A DNA stretch of 64,000 nucleotides, taken from contig CAIQQH010000008.1 of NCBI GenBank assembly GCA_903873915.1, positions 1 to 64,000 of the forward strand, read 5' to 3'. A program made the position numbers and the translations under genes. The stretch comes from an uncultured Flavobacteriia bacterium (lineage in GTDB: Bacteria; Bacteroidota; Bacteroidia; Flavobacteriales_D; Crocinitomicaceae). Shown here in pieces: positions 8,790 to 18,956 of the stretch (the first letter of the stretch is position 1; each line of letters begins with the position of its first letter). The notes beneath the pieces are model-generated. The model saw nothing but the letters and a program-made list of their open reading frames with translations, did not search any database and was not told the origin of the DNA.

Positions 8790-8882
8790 AAAAAAGGAGC
8801 ACTTGATGTACCCCTTTTTGTTACCTAACCTAAACCTAACTAAAACTACTGCTATGAAAAACGGGAACCACCCCGTTGTTCT
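8790..8882 (-). ncRNA. Candidate small RNA, copy 2 (two hairpins, own promoter and terminator)
   Basis: Same layout as the element at 5694-5791: a TATATTTG box (8889-8896), a 6-bp hairpin with loop GTGGTT (8860-8877), the UUAGG-rich linker, then a 12-bp terminator hairpin with a T run (8790-8819). Here the terminator stem has a G-T pair where copy 1 has A-T, and the first stem starts ACGGG instead of CCGGG with matching changes on the other arm. Those paired changes support an RNA structure. This copy ends about 210 bp upstream of the GNAT gene on the same strand, so it is not simply that operon's leader. Confidence 0.6.
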
Positions 8883-8888
8883 GTGTAT

Positions 8889-8920
8889 CAAATATAGGGT
8901 GTGGAATGACGACATGTCAA
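8889..8920 (-). promoter_or_regulatory. Promoter of small RNA copy 2
   Basis: The minus strand reads TTG, a 21-nt spacer, then TATATTTG. This is a good match to the Bacteroidota -33/-7 promoter. The ACTGAAA...CTGCTTC block shared with copy 1 lies at 8931-8953. Confidence 0.6.
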
Positions 8921-9002
8921 GGATTTGACGTCGAAGCAGCTCACTTTCAGTAATCCTGCGTAATAGAACTACTTAGAACTACTTAGCATGGTGGATAAAA
9001 AC

Positions 9003-9033
9003 AAAAAAAGCGATAAAATCAATTTTACCGCTT
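9003..9033 (-). terminator. Intrinsic terminator after the purL-phnA operon
   Basis: On the minus strand a 12-bp stem (AAGCGGTAAAAT / ATTTTATCGCTT) with a 2-nt loop is followed by seven T. It sits 60 bp after the phnA stop. Confidence 0.75.
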
Positions 9034-9093
9034 CACCATTCTTTTAGAAATTCTATTGTGGCATCTCGTTCAACAGTCTAAGGAATCACCGAA

Positions 9094-9663
9094 TTATTTT
9101 TTCACATATTGTGTCAAGATCACAATTCCTTGGCCATTGATTTTTCCTTCAATTTGCTCCGTATTGTCTTTCACCAAGCGAATATTGCGCACAGACGTCC
9201 CACGTTTTGCTGTAAAGCCAGCACCTTTCACTTCAAGATCTTTAATCAGTACGATTGTATCGCCATTCTCCAATACAGTTCCATTGCTATCCACATGCAG
9301 AGCTGCCGCTTCAACTTCGCGATGATCTCCAGATGCCTCTGCCCAAGTCAATGTTTCATCGTTCAAATACATCATGTCAATTAAATCTTGTGGCCAGTCT
9401 TCCGCTTTGAGACGGTGTAACATTCGCCACGAAAGCACCTGAACAGCTGGCACTTCGCTCCACATAGAATCTGTTAAACAGCGCCAATGGTTCGATTCCA
9501 TTGTATTTTTTGTCATCTGTTCAACACAAATCGAACAGGCGTTTACATGCTGATCTGGGTTTGTACTGTTTCCTGGTTCAACAAGAAATGCGGTCAATCC
9601 ATCAGCGCCTCCACACAATTCACAAATCCCCTTGCTGCGCGAACGCAATTGTCCTTCTACCAT
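9094..9663 (-). CDS. PhnA/YjdM family zinc-ribbon protein
   Basis: A 189-residue protein with an N-terminal zinc ribbon (CELCGG, then CSICVEQM) and a C-terminal PhnA/YjdM domain (DSNGTVLENGDTIVLIKDLEVKG, RGTSVRNIRLV). Despite the old name, this family has no proven role in phosphonate breakdown. It is the last gene of the operon and starts 2 bp after the tlpA-like gene's stop. Confidence 0.85.
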   Translation of the reverse strand: MVEGQLRSRSKGICELCGGADGLTAFLVEPGNSTNPDQHVNACSICVEQMTKNTMESNHWRCLTDSMWSEVPAVQVLSWRMLHRLKAEDWPQDLIDMMYLNDETLTWAEASGDHREVEAAALHVDSNGTVLENGDTIVLIKDLEVKGAGFTAKRGTSVRNIRLVKDNTEQIEGKINGQGIVILTQYVKK

Positions 9664-9665
9664 GT

Positions 9666-10184
9666 TTATTTTTTCAATTGATTGTCCAAAGCCATGTGGA
9701 GTCCAAGTCCACGAAGCTCTTGACCTTGAGCGATGATGGTTCCGTCACCATCGATTAAAAATGCCGAAGGAATGGAATATACCTTGTACAAGGTCGCGAC
9801 AACATTGTCTTTGTCCCAACCGTGGTATTTCCATGTTAACTTATCCTGAGCAATTGCTGCTTTCCACGCGTCTTCATTGCGGTCTAAAGAAATGCTGAAC
9901 ACCTCAAATCCTTTGGCATTTTTAAACTTTGCCGTTTTGTATTTGGCGTACGCTTCTACCACATTTGGATTTTCCTTGCGGCAGGGTCCACACCAAGAAG
10001 CCCAAAAATCAACCAAGACCATTTTCCCCTTCAACTTTGACAATTGAACAGTTTTTCCGGCTGGAGTAACTAAGGCAATATCTGGAGCTTTTTCTGTCGG
10101 CAAAGCTTTTTTTTCATCCTTTGACGGAGAAAAAAGCGAAAGTGAAAGTGCACCAATCGCAATAAAAATCAGTAAATATTTCAT
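9666..10184 (-). CDS. TlpA-like periplasmic thiol-disulfide oxidoreductase
   Basis: A 172-residue protein beginning with a hydrophobic signal/anchor (YLLIFIAIGALSLSLF) followed by a thioredoxin fold. The redox motif WCGPC lies in FWASWCGPCRKENP, and the cis-Pro segment is YSIPSAFLID. This TlpA/ResA group usually reduces or isomerises disulfides in the periplasm, often for cytochrome c or secreted proteins. The start ATG shares one base with the murA stop (TAATG), so translation is coupled. Confidence 0.88.
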   Translation of the reverse strand: MKYLLIFIAIGALSLSLFSPSKDEKKALPTEKAPDIALVTPAGKTVQLSKLKGKMVLVDFWASWCGPCRKENPNVVEAYAKYKTAKFKNAKGFEVFSISLDRNEDAWKAAIAQDKLTWKYHGWDKDNVVATLYKVYSIPSAFLIDGDGTIIAQGQELRGLGLHMALDNQLKK

Positions 10185-11491
10185 TATCCTATTCTTCTAA
10201 TGTCAGCGCCGATGTTATTCAATCGGAGCTCAATGTCTTGGTATCCTCGGTCGATTTGTTCAATGTTGTGAATTACACTTTTACCTTCTGCGGACAAAGC
10301 AGCAATTAGTAAGGAAACACCCGCACGAATATCCGGTGATGTCATTTGAATTCCTCTCAAATCGTAATTGCGGTCCAAACCGATTACCGTAGCACGATGT
10401 GGGTCACATAAAATGATTTGCGCACCCATATCAATCAACTTATCCACGAAGAACAGACGTGATTCAAACATTTTCTGATGAATGAGTACAGAACCTTTTG
10501 CTTGGGTTGCAACAACCAGAATGATCGACAATAAATCTGGAGTAAATCCTGGCCATGGTGCATCCGCGATGGTTAAAATTGAACCATCAATAAATGTATC
10601 AATTTCATAATGGTCTTGAGCTGGAATAAAAATATCATCGCCACGGCGCTCCAATTTTATCCCCAAGCGACGAAACACATTTGGAATTACTCCAAGGTTT
10701 TCATAGCTCACATCTTTGATCGTAATCTCCGATTTTGTCATTGCTGCCAAACCGATGAAGCTTCCGATTTCAATCATATCTGGGAGGATCCTGTGGAAAC
10801 AACCATTGAGTTCTTTCACTCCTTCAATCGTCAATAAATTCGATCCAATACCAGAAATTTTCGCCCCCATGGCATTTAACATTTTACACAGCTGCTGTAA
10901 ATACGGTTCGCATGCGGCATTGTAGAATGTTGTTGTTCCCTCCGCCATAACGGCAGCCATCAGAATATTTGCTGTACCAGTCACGGATGCTTCATCGAGA
11001 TGGATGTATGCTCCTTTCAGTTTTTTGGCTTCAACCGAATAGAAATGCTCACCCGCATCGTAATTGAATTTTGCTCCTAAAACGGCGAAACCTTCAAAAT
11101 GGGTGTCTAAGCGACGTCGACCAATTTTGTCCCCACCTGGTTTTGGAATAAATCCTTTGCCAAAGCGAGCGAGAAGTGGCCCAACAATCATGATTGACCC
11201 ACGCAGTGATCCTGCACGTTTTTTAAAATCTTCTGACTCTAAGTATTTTAAGTCGATGTCCTTCGCTTGAAAAATAAATGTTCCCTTTTCTACCTTTTCT
11301 ACACGCACACCCATGGTCTGCAAAAGGTTGATGAGTTTGTTGACATCGACAATGTCAGGGACATTTGAAATAGTCACTTTCTCTGCTGTCAAAAGCGGCG
11401 CACACAGCACTTGTAGTGCCTCATTTTTTGCGCCTTGAGGGATAATCTCTCCTTTCAAGGGCTTTCCACCGTAGATCTCAAAAGATGCCAT
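10184..11491 (-). CDS. murA: UDP-N-acetylglucosamine 1-carboxyvinyltransferase MurA
   Basis: Catalyses the first committed step of peptidoglycan synthesis, transferring enolpyruvate from PEP to UDP-GlcNAc in the cytoplasm. The 435 residues open with GGKPLKGEIIPQGAKNEAL, the substrate-binding Lys/Asn segment, and keep the EPSP-synthase-like repeats. In the active-site loop the usual Cys is replaced by Asp (GGDKIGRRRLDTH, Asp about residue 121). That substitution removes the residue modified by fosfomycin and is known from other MurA enzymes, so insensitivity is expected. It starts 6 bp after the DUF4290 gene. Confidence 0.95.
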   Translation of the reverse strand: MASFEIYGGKPLKGEIIPQGAKNEALQVLCAPLLTAEKVTISNVPDIVDVNKLINLLQTMGVRVEKVEKGTFIFQAKDIDLKYLESEDFKKRAGSLRGSIMIVGPLLARFGKGFIPKPGGDKIGRRRLDTHFEGFAVLGAKFNYDAGEHFYSVEAKKLKGAYIHLDEASVTGTANILMAAVMAEGTTTFYNAACEPYLQQLCKMLNAMGAKISGIGSNLLTIEGVKELNGCFHRILPDMIEIGSFIGLAAMTKSEITIKDVSYENLGVIPNVFRRLGIKLERRGDDIFIPAQDHYEIDTFIDGSILTIADAPWPGFTPDLLSIILVVATQAKGSVLIHQKMFESRLFFVDKLIDMGAQIILCDPHRATVIGLDRNYDLRGIQMTSPDIRAGVSLLIAALSAEGKSVIHNIEQIDRGYQDIELRLNNIGADIRRIG

Positions 11492-11497
11492 GGATAA

Positions 11498-12184
11498 TTA
11501 TTTTTTAATGAATTTCTTCTTGTTGTTGTTATTGTTGGCATTGTTGTTTTTCTTGAAATTCCCTTTTGGTCGTGGCTTTTGATTCAAGCCCATTTCGCGA
11601 AGAATTGTATTTGTATTTGTCAATTCATCCGGATTTTCAAGAATCAATCTCCCTTTCGAAAGTTCTTTCAATTGCTGTGCGATAACATGATTTTCCACCG
11701 CATCGTTGTTGTAGGCAAGAAACTGTTTTTTCATGAAATTCGCCATGGTATTTTTCAAGTACTCTGTTTCCTTTTCATCGGTAATTTCTTCCGATTTCTC
11801 AAGGATACGCTGCGTGTACTTCCCGTAATGCCCGTATCGAATAGAACCTTTCGGATAGTCCATGATCGCTGGCTTTTCATTCAACACCTCTTGTTTTGGG
11901 ATCTCATAAGGAGAATCTACATCGAGTGTAAAATCAGACATCACAAAAAGATGGGTCCATAATTTATGGCGAAAATCATCGACATCTCTCAAATGCGGGT
12001 TGAGCTGGCCCATAACCTCAATGATGGCTTGAGCGGCTCTATTTCGTTCGGTGCGGTCAGCGATTTCCATGGCATGAGCAATCATGTTTTGCACATTGCG
12101 TCCATACTCTGGCAATATCAACCTTCCACGTGTTGTATTGTATTCCATTGAATTATCTTCTTCACTAAGCAATTTGTCGCTCAT
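11498..12184 (-). CDS. DUF4290 family protein
   Basis: A 228-residue cytoplasmic protein specific to Bacteroidota. It shows the family start YNTTRGRLILPEYGRNVQNMI and ends in a low-complexity Asn/Lys tail (NNNANNNNNKKK). A shorter start at the internal Met before EYNTTRG is possible (12 residues fewer). Function is unknown. Its position directly before murA suggests a link to envelope growth (inference). It begins 6 bp after the purL stop. Confidence 0.85.
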   Translation of the reverse strand: MSDKLLSEEDNSMEYNTTRGRLILPEYGRNVQNMIAHAMEIADRTERNRAAQAIIEVMGQLNPHLRDVDDFRHKLWTHLFVMSDFTLDVDSPYEIPKQEVLNEKPAIMDYPKGSIRYGHYGKYTQRILEKSEEITDEKETEYLKNTMANFMKKQFLAYNNDAVENHVIAQQLKELSKGRLILENPDELTNTNTILREMGLNQKPRPKGNFKKNNNANNNNNKKKFIKK

Positions 12185-12190
12185 TTTTTT

Positions 12191-14446
12191 TTAGTTTTCT
12201 AACTGTTTTGCGAGGGCATTGTCATATACCTCTTTGGCCTCGGTGATAAATCCAAAATGTTCATCATCGACCATTAACTTCCCTTTGGTTACATGGCCAA
12301 GCAAGGTGCAAGTTACGCCAGAATCCATTATAAACTCAATAAATTGCTCTTCTTGTTCTTCTGTCACCGAAACAACTACTCTACCTTGACCTTCACCAAA
12401 CAAAAACGCATCTTCTCGGGAACCTGACTCATCGCGCACTTCAGAGTCCGTAACAACATCAAATCCCAACTCACGAGGCATGGCCATTTCTGTCAAAGCC
12501 ACAAACAATCCACCGTCGGAAACATCATGCGCCGAATTAATCAATTCACTCTGAATCAAACCTTTGATGGCCTGATGCATCTCGTATTCCTTTTCTAGGT
12601 CGAAATAAGGTGCTGGCGAAGCTTTTACCCCATGGTAAGTGGCCAAATACTCAGAGGATGCAATATCCGCATTGTACTCGCCAATCAAGAAAATCAAATC
12701 TCCTTTTTGTTTAAAATCCAAGGTCATGATGCGGTCTTTGTCTTCCACGATTCCAATCATACCGATTGTTGGCGTTGGAAACACAGGCACCTCTACTCCG
12801 TTGGACACTGTTTGATTATAAAAGGACACATTACCTCCCGTAACCGGTGTGTTAAACTTGAGGCAAGCCGCAGACATTCCTTTGATTGCACCAACAAATT
12901 GCCAGTATGATTCAGGATTGTATGGGTTTCCAAAATTCAAGCAGTTTGTAATCGCACTTGGCTCACCACCCGCGCACGTTATGTTTCTCGCCGCTTCTGC
13001 AACCGCAATCATGGTCCCAATTTCAGGGTCTGCATTTACATAACGTGAGTTGCAATCCACTGTCATCGCCAACGCTTTGTTTGTGCCTTTGATGTTTACC
13101 ACACCTGCATCCGATGGGCGATTCGTTGTCATGGTGCGCGTACCTACCATTGAATCATACTGCTCATAAATCCAACGCTTTGACGCAATGTTCGGCAGCC
13201 CTAAAAGCGCATAAGCCACGGCTTTTAAATCCGCTGGCTTCTCCACTTGATCGATTGAAAACTTTTTGTATTCAGCATAATATGCCGGTTCTTTGTATTC
13301 TCTTTTATACTGAGGAGCGCCGCCGCCAAGCACCAATGACTCAGCAGGCACATCGCCCACCAGCTCACCATGCATGTAGTAACGAACACGTCCACCTTCA
13401 GTTACCACACCGATTTCTTCAGCATGCAAATCCCACTTATCGAAGATTTGTTTGACCAAAGACTCTTGGCCTTTAGCCACAACAACGAGCATACGCTCCT
13501 GGGATTCAGAAAGAAGTATTTCGTAGGGCAACATATTTTCTTGACGGGTGGGAACGCGATCGAGATGGATGTCCATTCCTACACCACCCCCTGCAGACAT
13601 TTCACAAGTAGAACATGTAATTCCTGCAGCGCCCATATCCTGCATGCCACGAATCGCATCTGTTTTCGCCAATTCCATCGTCGCTTCAAGAAGTAATTTT
13701 TCCATAAAAGGATCACCCACTTGAACAGAGGGTAGGTCGTTTGCCGAATCTTCTGTGATATCTTTTGACGCAAAAGCAGCTCCTGCAATACCATCTTTAC
13801 CTGTGGAAGAACCAACAATAAAAACTGGATTTCCTGGGCCAGTCGCTTTCGCTGAAACGATGCGTTTCGTATCTATAATACCCGCAGAGAATGCATTTAC
13901 CAATGGGTTAGTATTGTAGGAATCATCAAAAAACACTTCACCACCGACAATTGGAATACCGAAAGCATTGCCATAATCACCAATTCCCTTGGTCACCCCT
14001 TTTACCAACCATTTCGTTCGCGCGTTTTCAATATTTCCAAAACGCAATGAATTCAACTGAGCAATTGGGCGCGCACCCATCGTGAAAATGTCGCGGTTAA
14101 TGCCACCAACACCCGTTGCTGCACCTTGATAAGGTTCTAGGGCACTTGGATGGTTGTGGGATTCTATTTTAAAAACGCAGCCCAATCCATCACCGATATC
14201 AACAAGACCTGCATTTTCTTCACCCGCCTTTACAAGCATGTGATGGCCATCCTTTGGCAATGTTTTTAACCAAAGAATTGAATTCTTGTACGAACAATGC
14301 TCAGACCACATTACCGAGTAAACGGCTGTTTCAGTAAAATTCGGTGTACGACCAAGAATTTCACATATCATTTCAAATTCATCCGAGCGTAAACCAAGAT
14401 CTATCGCCTGTTCTATCGTTGCTGCCTGTTGAAGGGTACTTTCCAT
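12191..14446 (-). CDS. purL: Phosphoribosylformylglycinamidine synthase subunit PurL
   Basis: The ATP-dependent large subunit of FGAM synthase in purine synthesis, in the short 751-residue form that works with separate PurQ and PurS. Visible family segments are [39 protein letters not shown] (catalytic His) and [16 protein letters not shown]. It is the first gene of the purL-DUF4290-murA-tlpA-phnA operon. A TATATTTG promoter box precedes it. Confidence 0.95.
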   Translation of the reverse strand: MESTLQQAATIEQAIDLGLRSDEFEMICEILGRTPNFTETAVYSVMWSEHCSYKNSILWLKTLPKDGHHMLVKAGEENAGLVDIGDGLGCVFKIESHNHPSALEPYQGAATGVGGINRDIFTMGARPIAQLNSLRFGNIENARTKWLVKGVTKGIGDYGNAFGIPIVGGEVFFDDSYNTNPLVNAFSAGIIDTKRIVSAKATGPGNPVFIVGSSTGKDGIAGAAFASKDITEDSANDLPSVQVGDPFMEKLLLEATMELAKTDAIRGMQDMGAAGITCSTCEMSAGGGVGMDIHLDRVPTRQENMLPYEILLSESQERMLVVVAKGQESLVKQIFDKWDLHAEEIGVVTEGGRVRYYMHGELVGDVPAESLVLGGGAPQYKREYKEPAYYAEYKKFSIDQVEKPADLKAVAYALLGLPNIASKRWIYEQYDSMVGTRTMTTNRPSDAGVVNIKGTNKALAMTVDCNSRYVNADPEIGTMIAVAEAARNITCAGGEPSAITNCLNFGNPYNPESYWQFVGAIKGMSAACLKFNTPVTGGNVSFYNQTVSNGVEVPVFPTPTIGMIGIVEDKDRIMTLDFKQKGDLIFLIGEYNADIASSEYLATYHGVKASPAPYFDLEKEYEMHQAIKGLIQSELINSAHDVSDGGLFVALTEMAMPRELGFDVVTDSEVRDESGSREDAFLFGEGQGRVVVSVTEEQEEQFIEFIMDSGVTCTLLGHVTKGKLMVDDEHFGFITEAKEVYDNALAKQLEN

Positions 14447-14462
14447 AAAATCTTTTGTTGTA

Positions 14463-14470
14463 CAAATATA
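14463..14470 (-). promoter_or_regulatory. Promoter -7 box of the purL operon
   Basis: The minus strand reads TATATTTG, 16 bp before the purL ATG. No obvious -33 element. Confidence 0.5.
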
Positions 14471-14544
14471 AATAAAATTTTGGGGCGAATCCCCTTAGTT
14501 GCAAGTGGTCAAAACTGAAATTATTTTTTTGAATGCTGTAAAAT

Positions 14545-14577
14545 TTGTTTGTTTTTGAAATTATTTTTTATCTTTCG
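14545..14577 (+). promoter_or_regulatory. Promoter of the collagen-like surface protein operon
   Basis: TTTG, a 21-nt spacer, then TATCTTTC: one base from the Bacteroidota consensus. It lies 31 bp before the start of the next gene. Confidence 0.5.
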
Positions 14578-14608
14578 AGCGCTTAACTACATTACTTAAC
14601 TAATTGCC

Positions 14609-15946
14609 ATGCTTAAATTATTTGATTTAAGGTTTTTAACGTTTCTCACGGTATTATCATTCTCCAATTGCAGAGCACAAATTATTGCTTCCAACAATGT
14701 TTTGATTCAAGTAAATTCAGGTGGTTTAATCCATTGTAATGGTGGTTTTGAATTAAATGGTGCAGCTCAACTCACAAACCAAGGAACAATTTACACCACC
14801 AAAAACTCAACCTTTACGCAGAACGGAAACTTTACCATAAACGGCACATCTATAAGTGATGGAAATGGCGAGTACTTCGTCGAACAAGATTGGAAAAACA
14901 ATTCGGTATTCGCAGGAGGATCAAGTACAGTTCACCTTTACGGCAACACAGAACAATTCATTACAAGCGACAATTCAACAGAGACCATTTTTAACAACCT
15001 TATTCTCACAGGTTCAGGCAGTGGGGTAGATAAAAGAAAAACCCTCTTAAACACCAATGCTTCGTGCGGAAATCTAGGTAATTTAACACTAAACAATCGT
15101 GAATTAGCGACCGAAGGGAACACCTTTAGCGTCTTGAATCCTTCTCTTTCTGCAATTGCCTTCGACAACACTTTTTTGGCTGAAGGTTTTGTAAGTAGCA
15201 TTCTTTCTGGTTCGCTCGTGCGTACTACAAATACTACACAGAACTATATTTTTCCTGTTGGATCAAGCAATGGAACTGAGCGTTTTAGAGCAGTAACTAT
15301 CCAACCAGAAGCGAATACTTCTCAAACCTATGCTGTCCGTCTCAATAACTACAGCGCGGACCTTGATTCGTATTTTTTGAGCCAACACGAAACCTTAATC
15401 GACAATGGAAATTCACTTTTCTATCACTCGATCGAACGCATTTCAGGAAATGCCAATGCCAACGTCAGCGTTCAATACCTTCCTACTTCCGATGGTGATT
15501 GGAAGGGGCTTGCACATTGGTTTCTGCCCATTCAACAATGGAACTCACTTGGCGACTTGCCGCAATTAATCAACGGGAATTACAGCGAGATTTTGCGCAG
15601 TGGATGGAATTTTCCTGATGCGTCGAATGCTTATGTACTTATGAATCCCGCTGATATCATTATTATTCCAACAGCATTTACGCCTGATGGAGATGGCACA
15701 AATGAACTTTGGGAAATTCCTAACTTAGATAAACAATATCCAAAAAATGTCGTGCGCATCTACAACCGTTGGGGAAGTTTATTGTATGAACATGACTCCT
15801 CTACCGATGGTTTATATTCTACAAAGCCTTGGGACGGTACTGTTAAAGGCGATTTAATGCCTGTAGGTTCTTATTACTACATCATCGACTTCAACAATTT
15901 AGACAATAAGTCTGTCAAAGGAATAGTGACCATTGTCAATCAATAA
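14609..15946 (+). CDS. Secreted type IX cargo protein, gliding-type C-terminal domain
   Basis: A 445-residue protein with an N-terminal signal peptide ([16 protein letters not shown]). The middle is rich in Asn, Thr and Gly and looks like beta-helix or beta-sandwich repeats. The last 90 residues are a type B sorting domain: [19 protein letters not shown], then [13 protein letters not shown] and [11 protein letters not shown]. It should cross the outer membrane through the type IX system and be attached or released. Its stop is 19 bp before the collagen-like gene on the same strand, and both probably share one promoter and one terminator. Confidence 0.8.
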   Translation: MLKLFDLRFLTFLTVLSFSNCRAQIIASNNVLIQVNSGGLIHCNGGFELNGAAQLTNQGTIYTTKNSTFTQNGNFTINGTSISDGNGEYFVEQDWKNNSVFAGGSSTVHLYGNTEQFITSDNSTETIFNNLILTGSGSGVDKRKTLLNTNASCGNLGNLTLNNRELATEGNTFSVLNPSLSAIAFDNTFLAEGFVSSILSGSLVRTTNTTQNYIFPVGSSNGTERFRAVTIQPEANTSQTYAVRLNNYSADLDSYFLSQHETLIDNGNSLFYHSIERISGNANANVSVQYLPTSDGDWKGLAHWFLPIQQWNSLGDLPQLINGNYSEILRSGWNFPDASNAYVLMNPADIIIIPTAFTPDGDGTNELWEIPNLDKQYPKNVVRIYNRWGSLLYEHDSSTDGLYSTKPWDGTVKGDLMPVGSYYYIIDFNNLDNKSVKGIVTIVNQ

Positions 15947-15965
15947 AAACTACAGCTCAAAAACT

Positions 15966-18773
15966 ATGAAAATGAATTCATTTTACCACACCGTATTTAT
16001 TGCAACTTGTTTTGTTGTATCCCAATCAACTAGTGCACAGAACAATGTAGGGATCGGCACGAACACACCAGACCCAAGTGCTATTGTTGACATGTCAGCA
16101 TCTGACAAAGGGATGCTCGTGCCTCGCATGACAAGTGTCCAGCGAACAGCAATTGTTAGCCCTGCTGAAGCCTTGATGGTGTACGATACAGATGTCGAAT
16201 GCTACTTCTATTTTAAACTTTCCACCGGTTGGTTAAACCTCTGTGGAGCAATGACTGGTGCACAGGGACCTCAAGGAATCCAAGGGCCAATTGGATTAAC
16301 AGGTGCTGTTGGAGCCACAGGACCACAGGGACCTATTGGTTTGACAGGCGCTATAGGACCGCAGGGACCGATTGGTTTGACGGGTGCTGTTGGAGCTACA
16401 GGAGCAACAGGACCGCAAGGTCCGATTGGATTAACAGGTGCTGTTGGAGCCACAGGACCACAGGGACCTATTGGTTTGACAGGCGCTACAGGACCGCAAG
16501 GTCCGATTGGATTAACAGGTGCTGTTGGTGCTACTGGAGCTACAGGACCGCAAGGTCCGATTGGATTAACAGGTGCTACTGGTGCCGTTGGTGCTACGGG
16601 TCCTCAAGGTCCGATTGGATTAACAGGTGCTACTGGTGCCGTTGGTGCTACAGGTCCTCAAGGTCCGATTGGTTTAACAGGTGCTGTTGGACCGCAAGGG
16701 ATAGCCGGTGTTGATGGTGCTGTAGGTGCTACGGGACCTCAAGGTCCTACTGGTTTGACAGGACCGCAGGGTCCGATTGGTTTGACAGGTGCTACCGGCC
16801 TTCAAGGTCCGGCCGGCGTAGCAGGACCGCAAGGGATAGCTGGTGTTGATGGTGCTGTGGGTGCAACTGGGCCTCAAGGTCCGGCCGGCGTAGCAGGACC
16901 ACAAGGGCCTCAAGGTCCGGCTGGAGCAAATGGTCAAGGGGGAGTTTCCATTTCAGGAACTGGAGTCACTTTGACAGGAACAGGAACGGTTGCCGATCCT
17001 TATGTCATCAATGAGAATGACGACGATTGGAAAATACTTGGTAATGCAGGGACGGTTGCAGGCACAAATTTCATTGGAACGACCGATGCCCAAGCCTTTA
17101 TAACAAAAACAGGTGGGAACGGTGCAGCGAACGAGCGCATGCGTATTCTTGCAACAGGACCAGGAATATATAACGCAACTACTCCAGTTGTTGGGGATGT
17201 GTTCTCTGTGTATTCCACTGGAGCGACAGGTGCAATTAACCCACTGGGAACATTTGCCGTGAATGGCTATTCAGCCGGCAACGGAACGGGCGTATATGGC
17301 GAAACCAACGGCGGAGCTTCCACAAATGGAACAGCTGTTTGGGGTACTATTTATGGAACAGCCACTACCGCTTCATCAACGAGTGAAGGAATCTGGGGAT
17401 TGAATACAACTGCTCCTGCGGGAACAGGAGCTACGGCTGCCGTTGCAGTTGGAGTACGCGGAGAAGCTACAGGGACTGCAGGTACTGCCTTTACAATGGG
17501 TGTCTTAGGGATTTCGACAGCAACTGCTGGTGGAGCATATGGTGTTTACGGACAATCATCTTCACCCGCTGCTATGGGAGTTTTTGGAGTTAATCTTGAC
17601 GTGAGTGCTAACCCAGCACATGGTGTTCAAGGTCAAACTGGTGCCGTTGGAAGTGCCGCGGGAATACGCGGATTCAATACTGCGGCAGCGATTGGTGCTG
17701 GACAAAACGGTTTCGGTGTGAGAGGTAGTGCCAATGCGGCTCCAACGGGTACTGGTTTCGTGATGGGTGTTCGCGGTGATTGCAGTGGTGCAACTGGATC
17801 CACATATGGAGTTTATGGCCAATCAGCCTCTGCTACTGGGTTTGGAGTAGATGGAGTTAATACGAATGCATCTGGAACTGGCTTGTTCGCAATAGGAAAT
17901 AATGCTGCCGGAACCTATCTAACAGGTGGCTCAGGAGCAGCGATAAATGGTTCAGGCATTGGAACTTTTTCAATTGCAAGAACTGCAGCAAGTGGAAATG
18001 GTGTTGTCGGTATTGGGAACAACCTTACAGGATCAATTTATACTCCTGGTTCGGGTAGCGGTGTTACGGGAGTTGGAGCTCAATATGGAATTGTGGGATT
18101 TGCAACAACGACGGTAAATACAAACCCATTGAACAACTCTGTGTCGAATGGAGCTGGAGCAAGTGCTGGTGGGTACTTCGAAGTGTTAACTGCTGGTATT
18201 GCGCAAACATGGGCTTATGTTGGTGCACGAGACAATACGGGTACGCTTCGTAAAATCATCGGTTCAGGAACCGTAAACACAATTGTAAAAGACCTTGATG
18301 AAAAATATGTGGCACTTTCTTGTCCAGAAGCACCTGAAAACTTGTTCCAAGATTATGGTGTAGGACAGTTGGTCAATGGCAAAGTACACATCACGATTGA
18401 TCCAATTTTCGCTAAAAATATTGTGGTAAACGAAAACCATCCTTTGCGCGTATTTGTGCAACTGGAAGGCGATTGCAAGGGAGTTTATGTGACAAACAAG
18501 ACAAAGGATGGATTTGATGTCATCGAGTTGAATGCTGGATCTTCCAATACCTCATTCTCTTGGTCGATTGTTGCCAACCGTGCTGATGAAATATTGCCTG
18601 ATGGAACGATTTCTAAGTACTCTAATGAGCGTTTCGCTCCGGCTCCAGGACCACAAGAGAAATTAACACAAGAAATCAGTGAAGAAAATTCAGCAGTGCG
18701 CAACGTTCAGTCAGAGGAGCCTGTATCACCCGCTAAAGTTGGAACGAAGGAAAATCCACGAAAGAAATTATGA
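15966..18773 (+). CDS. Collagen-like surface protein with ~75 Gly-X-Y triplets
   Basis: The ORF track opens at a TTG, but the ATG at 15966 gives a signal peptide ending TSAQ and 935 residues. A short N-terminal segment ([26 protein letters not shown]) is common at the start of Bacteroidota fibre-like proteins. Then come about 75 unbroken Gly-X-Y triplets (16257-16937) built from units such as [15 protein letters not shown]. About 420 residues of Gly-rich repeats follow (GVYG, GVRG, GVFGVN patterns), resembling a beta-helical stalk. The C-terminal ~180 residues form a distinct domain ([24 protein letters not shown]). No typical type IX sorting domain was recognised, so export beyond the Sec step is uncertain. 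DNA of the triplet region is highly repetitive. Confidence 0.8.
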   Translation: MKMNSFYHTVFIATCFVVSQSTSAQNNVGIGTNTPDPSAIVDMSASDKGMLVPRMTSVQRTAIVSPAEALMVYDTDVECYFYFKLSTGWLNLCGAMTGAQGPQGIQGPIGLTGAVGATGPQGPIGLTGAIGPQGPIGLTGAVGATGATGPQGPIGLTGAVGATGPQGPIGLTGATGPQGPIGLTGAVGATGATGPQGPIGLTGATGAVGATGPQGPIGLTGATGAVGATGPQGPIGLTGAVGPQGIAGVDGAVGATGPQGPTGLTGPQGPIGLTGATGLQGPAGVAGPQGIAGVDGAVGATGPQGPAGVAGPQGPQGPAGANGQGGVSISGTGVTLTGTGTVADPYVINENDDDWKILGNAGTVAGTNFIGTTDAQAFITKTGGNGAANERMRILATGPGIYNATTPVVGDVFSVYSTGATGAINPLGTFAVNGYSAGNGTGVYGETNGGASTNGTAVWGTIYGTATTASSTSEGIWGLNTTAPAGTGATAAVAVGVRGEATGTAGTAFTMGVLGISTATAGGAYGVYGQSSSPAAMGVFGVNLDVSANPAHGVQGQTGAVGSAAGIRGFNTAAAIGAGQNGFGVRGSANAAPTGTGFVMGVRGDCSGATGSTYGVYGQSASATGFGVDGVNTNASGTGLFAIGNNAAGTYLTGGSGAAINGSGIGTFSIARTAASGNGVVGIGNNLTGSIYTPGSGSGVTGVGAQYGIVGFATTTVNTNPLNNSVSNGAGASAGGYFEVLTAGIAQTWAYVGARDNTGTLRKIIGSGTVNTIVKDLDEKYVALSCPEAPENLFQDYGVGQLVNGKVHITIDPIFAKNIVVNENHPLRVFVQLEGDCKGVYVTNKTKDGFDVIELNAGSSNTSFSWSIVANRADEILPDGTISKYSNERFAPAPGPQEKLTQEISEENSAVRNVQSEEPVSPAKVGTKENPRKKL
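16257..16937 (+). repeat. In-gene tandem repeats encoding Gly-X-Y triplets
   Basis: Units of 36-54 bp (for example GGTCCGATTGGATTAACAGG) repeat with small changes across 681 bp. Copy number is likely to vary between strains by slippage or recombination. Confidence 0.85.
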
Positions 18774-18795
18774 TAGGTGAGTTTTAATCTCATTT

Positions 18796-18832
18796 AAAAA
18801 AAAGCTTGCATGTCGAATGCAAGCTTTTTTTT
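18796..18832 (+). terminator. Strong intrinsic terminator after the collagen-like gene
   Basis: AAAAAGCTTGCAT / ATGCAAGCTTTTT forms a long stem with loop GTCGA and a T run. The A-rich left arm could also work for the opposite strand. Confidence 0.85.
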
Positions 18833-18956
18833 GTTCGCTCTAATCAATCGTGCGCATGCGTAGGGATAGACACTAGGTACAAATCATTGAAATGTAAAAC
18901 AATAAGGTGCTGCTGATTTTTTAGATTAAACCAACGGGGATTCCAAAGCTTAAAAA

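Noticed and set aside
8664-8915. 83-residue minus-strand ORF
   Set aside because: It lies over the small-RNA copy, has no family features, and is interrupted as a gene by the terminator hairpin.
16229-16937. Other-frame and antisense ORFs through the collagen-like region
   Set aside because: They exist because the GGT/GCT-rich repeat has few stops in any frame; their products are low-complexity shadows.
16257-16937. Regular repeats that could be mistaken for a CRISPR array
   Set aside because: The repeats are coding, lack unique spacers and keep the Gly-X-Y frame throughout.
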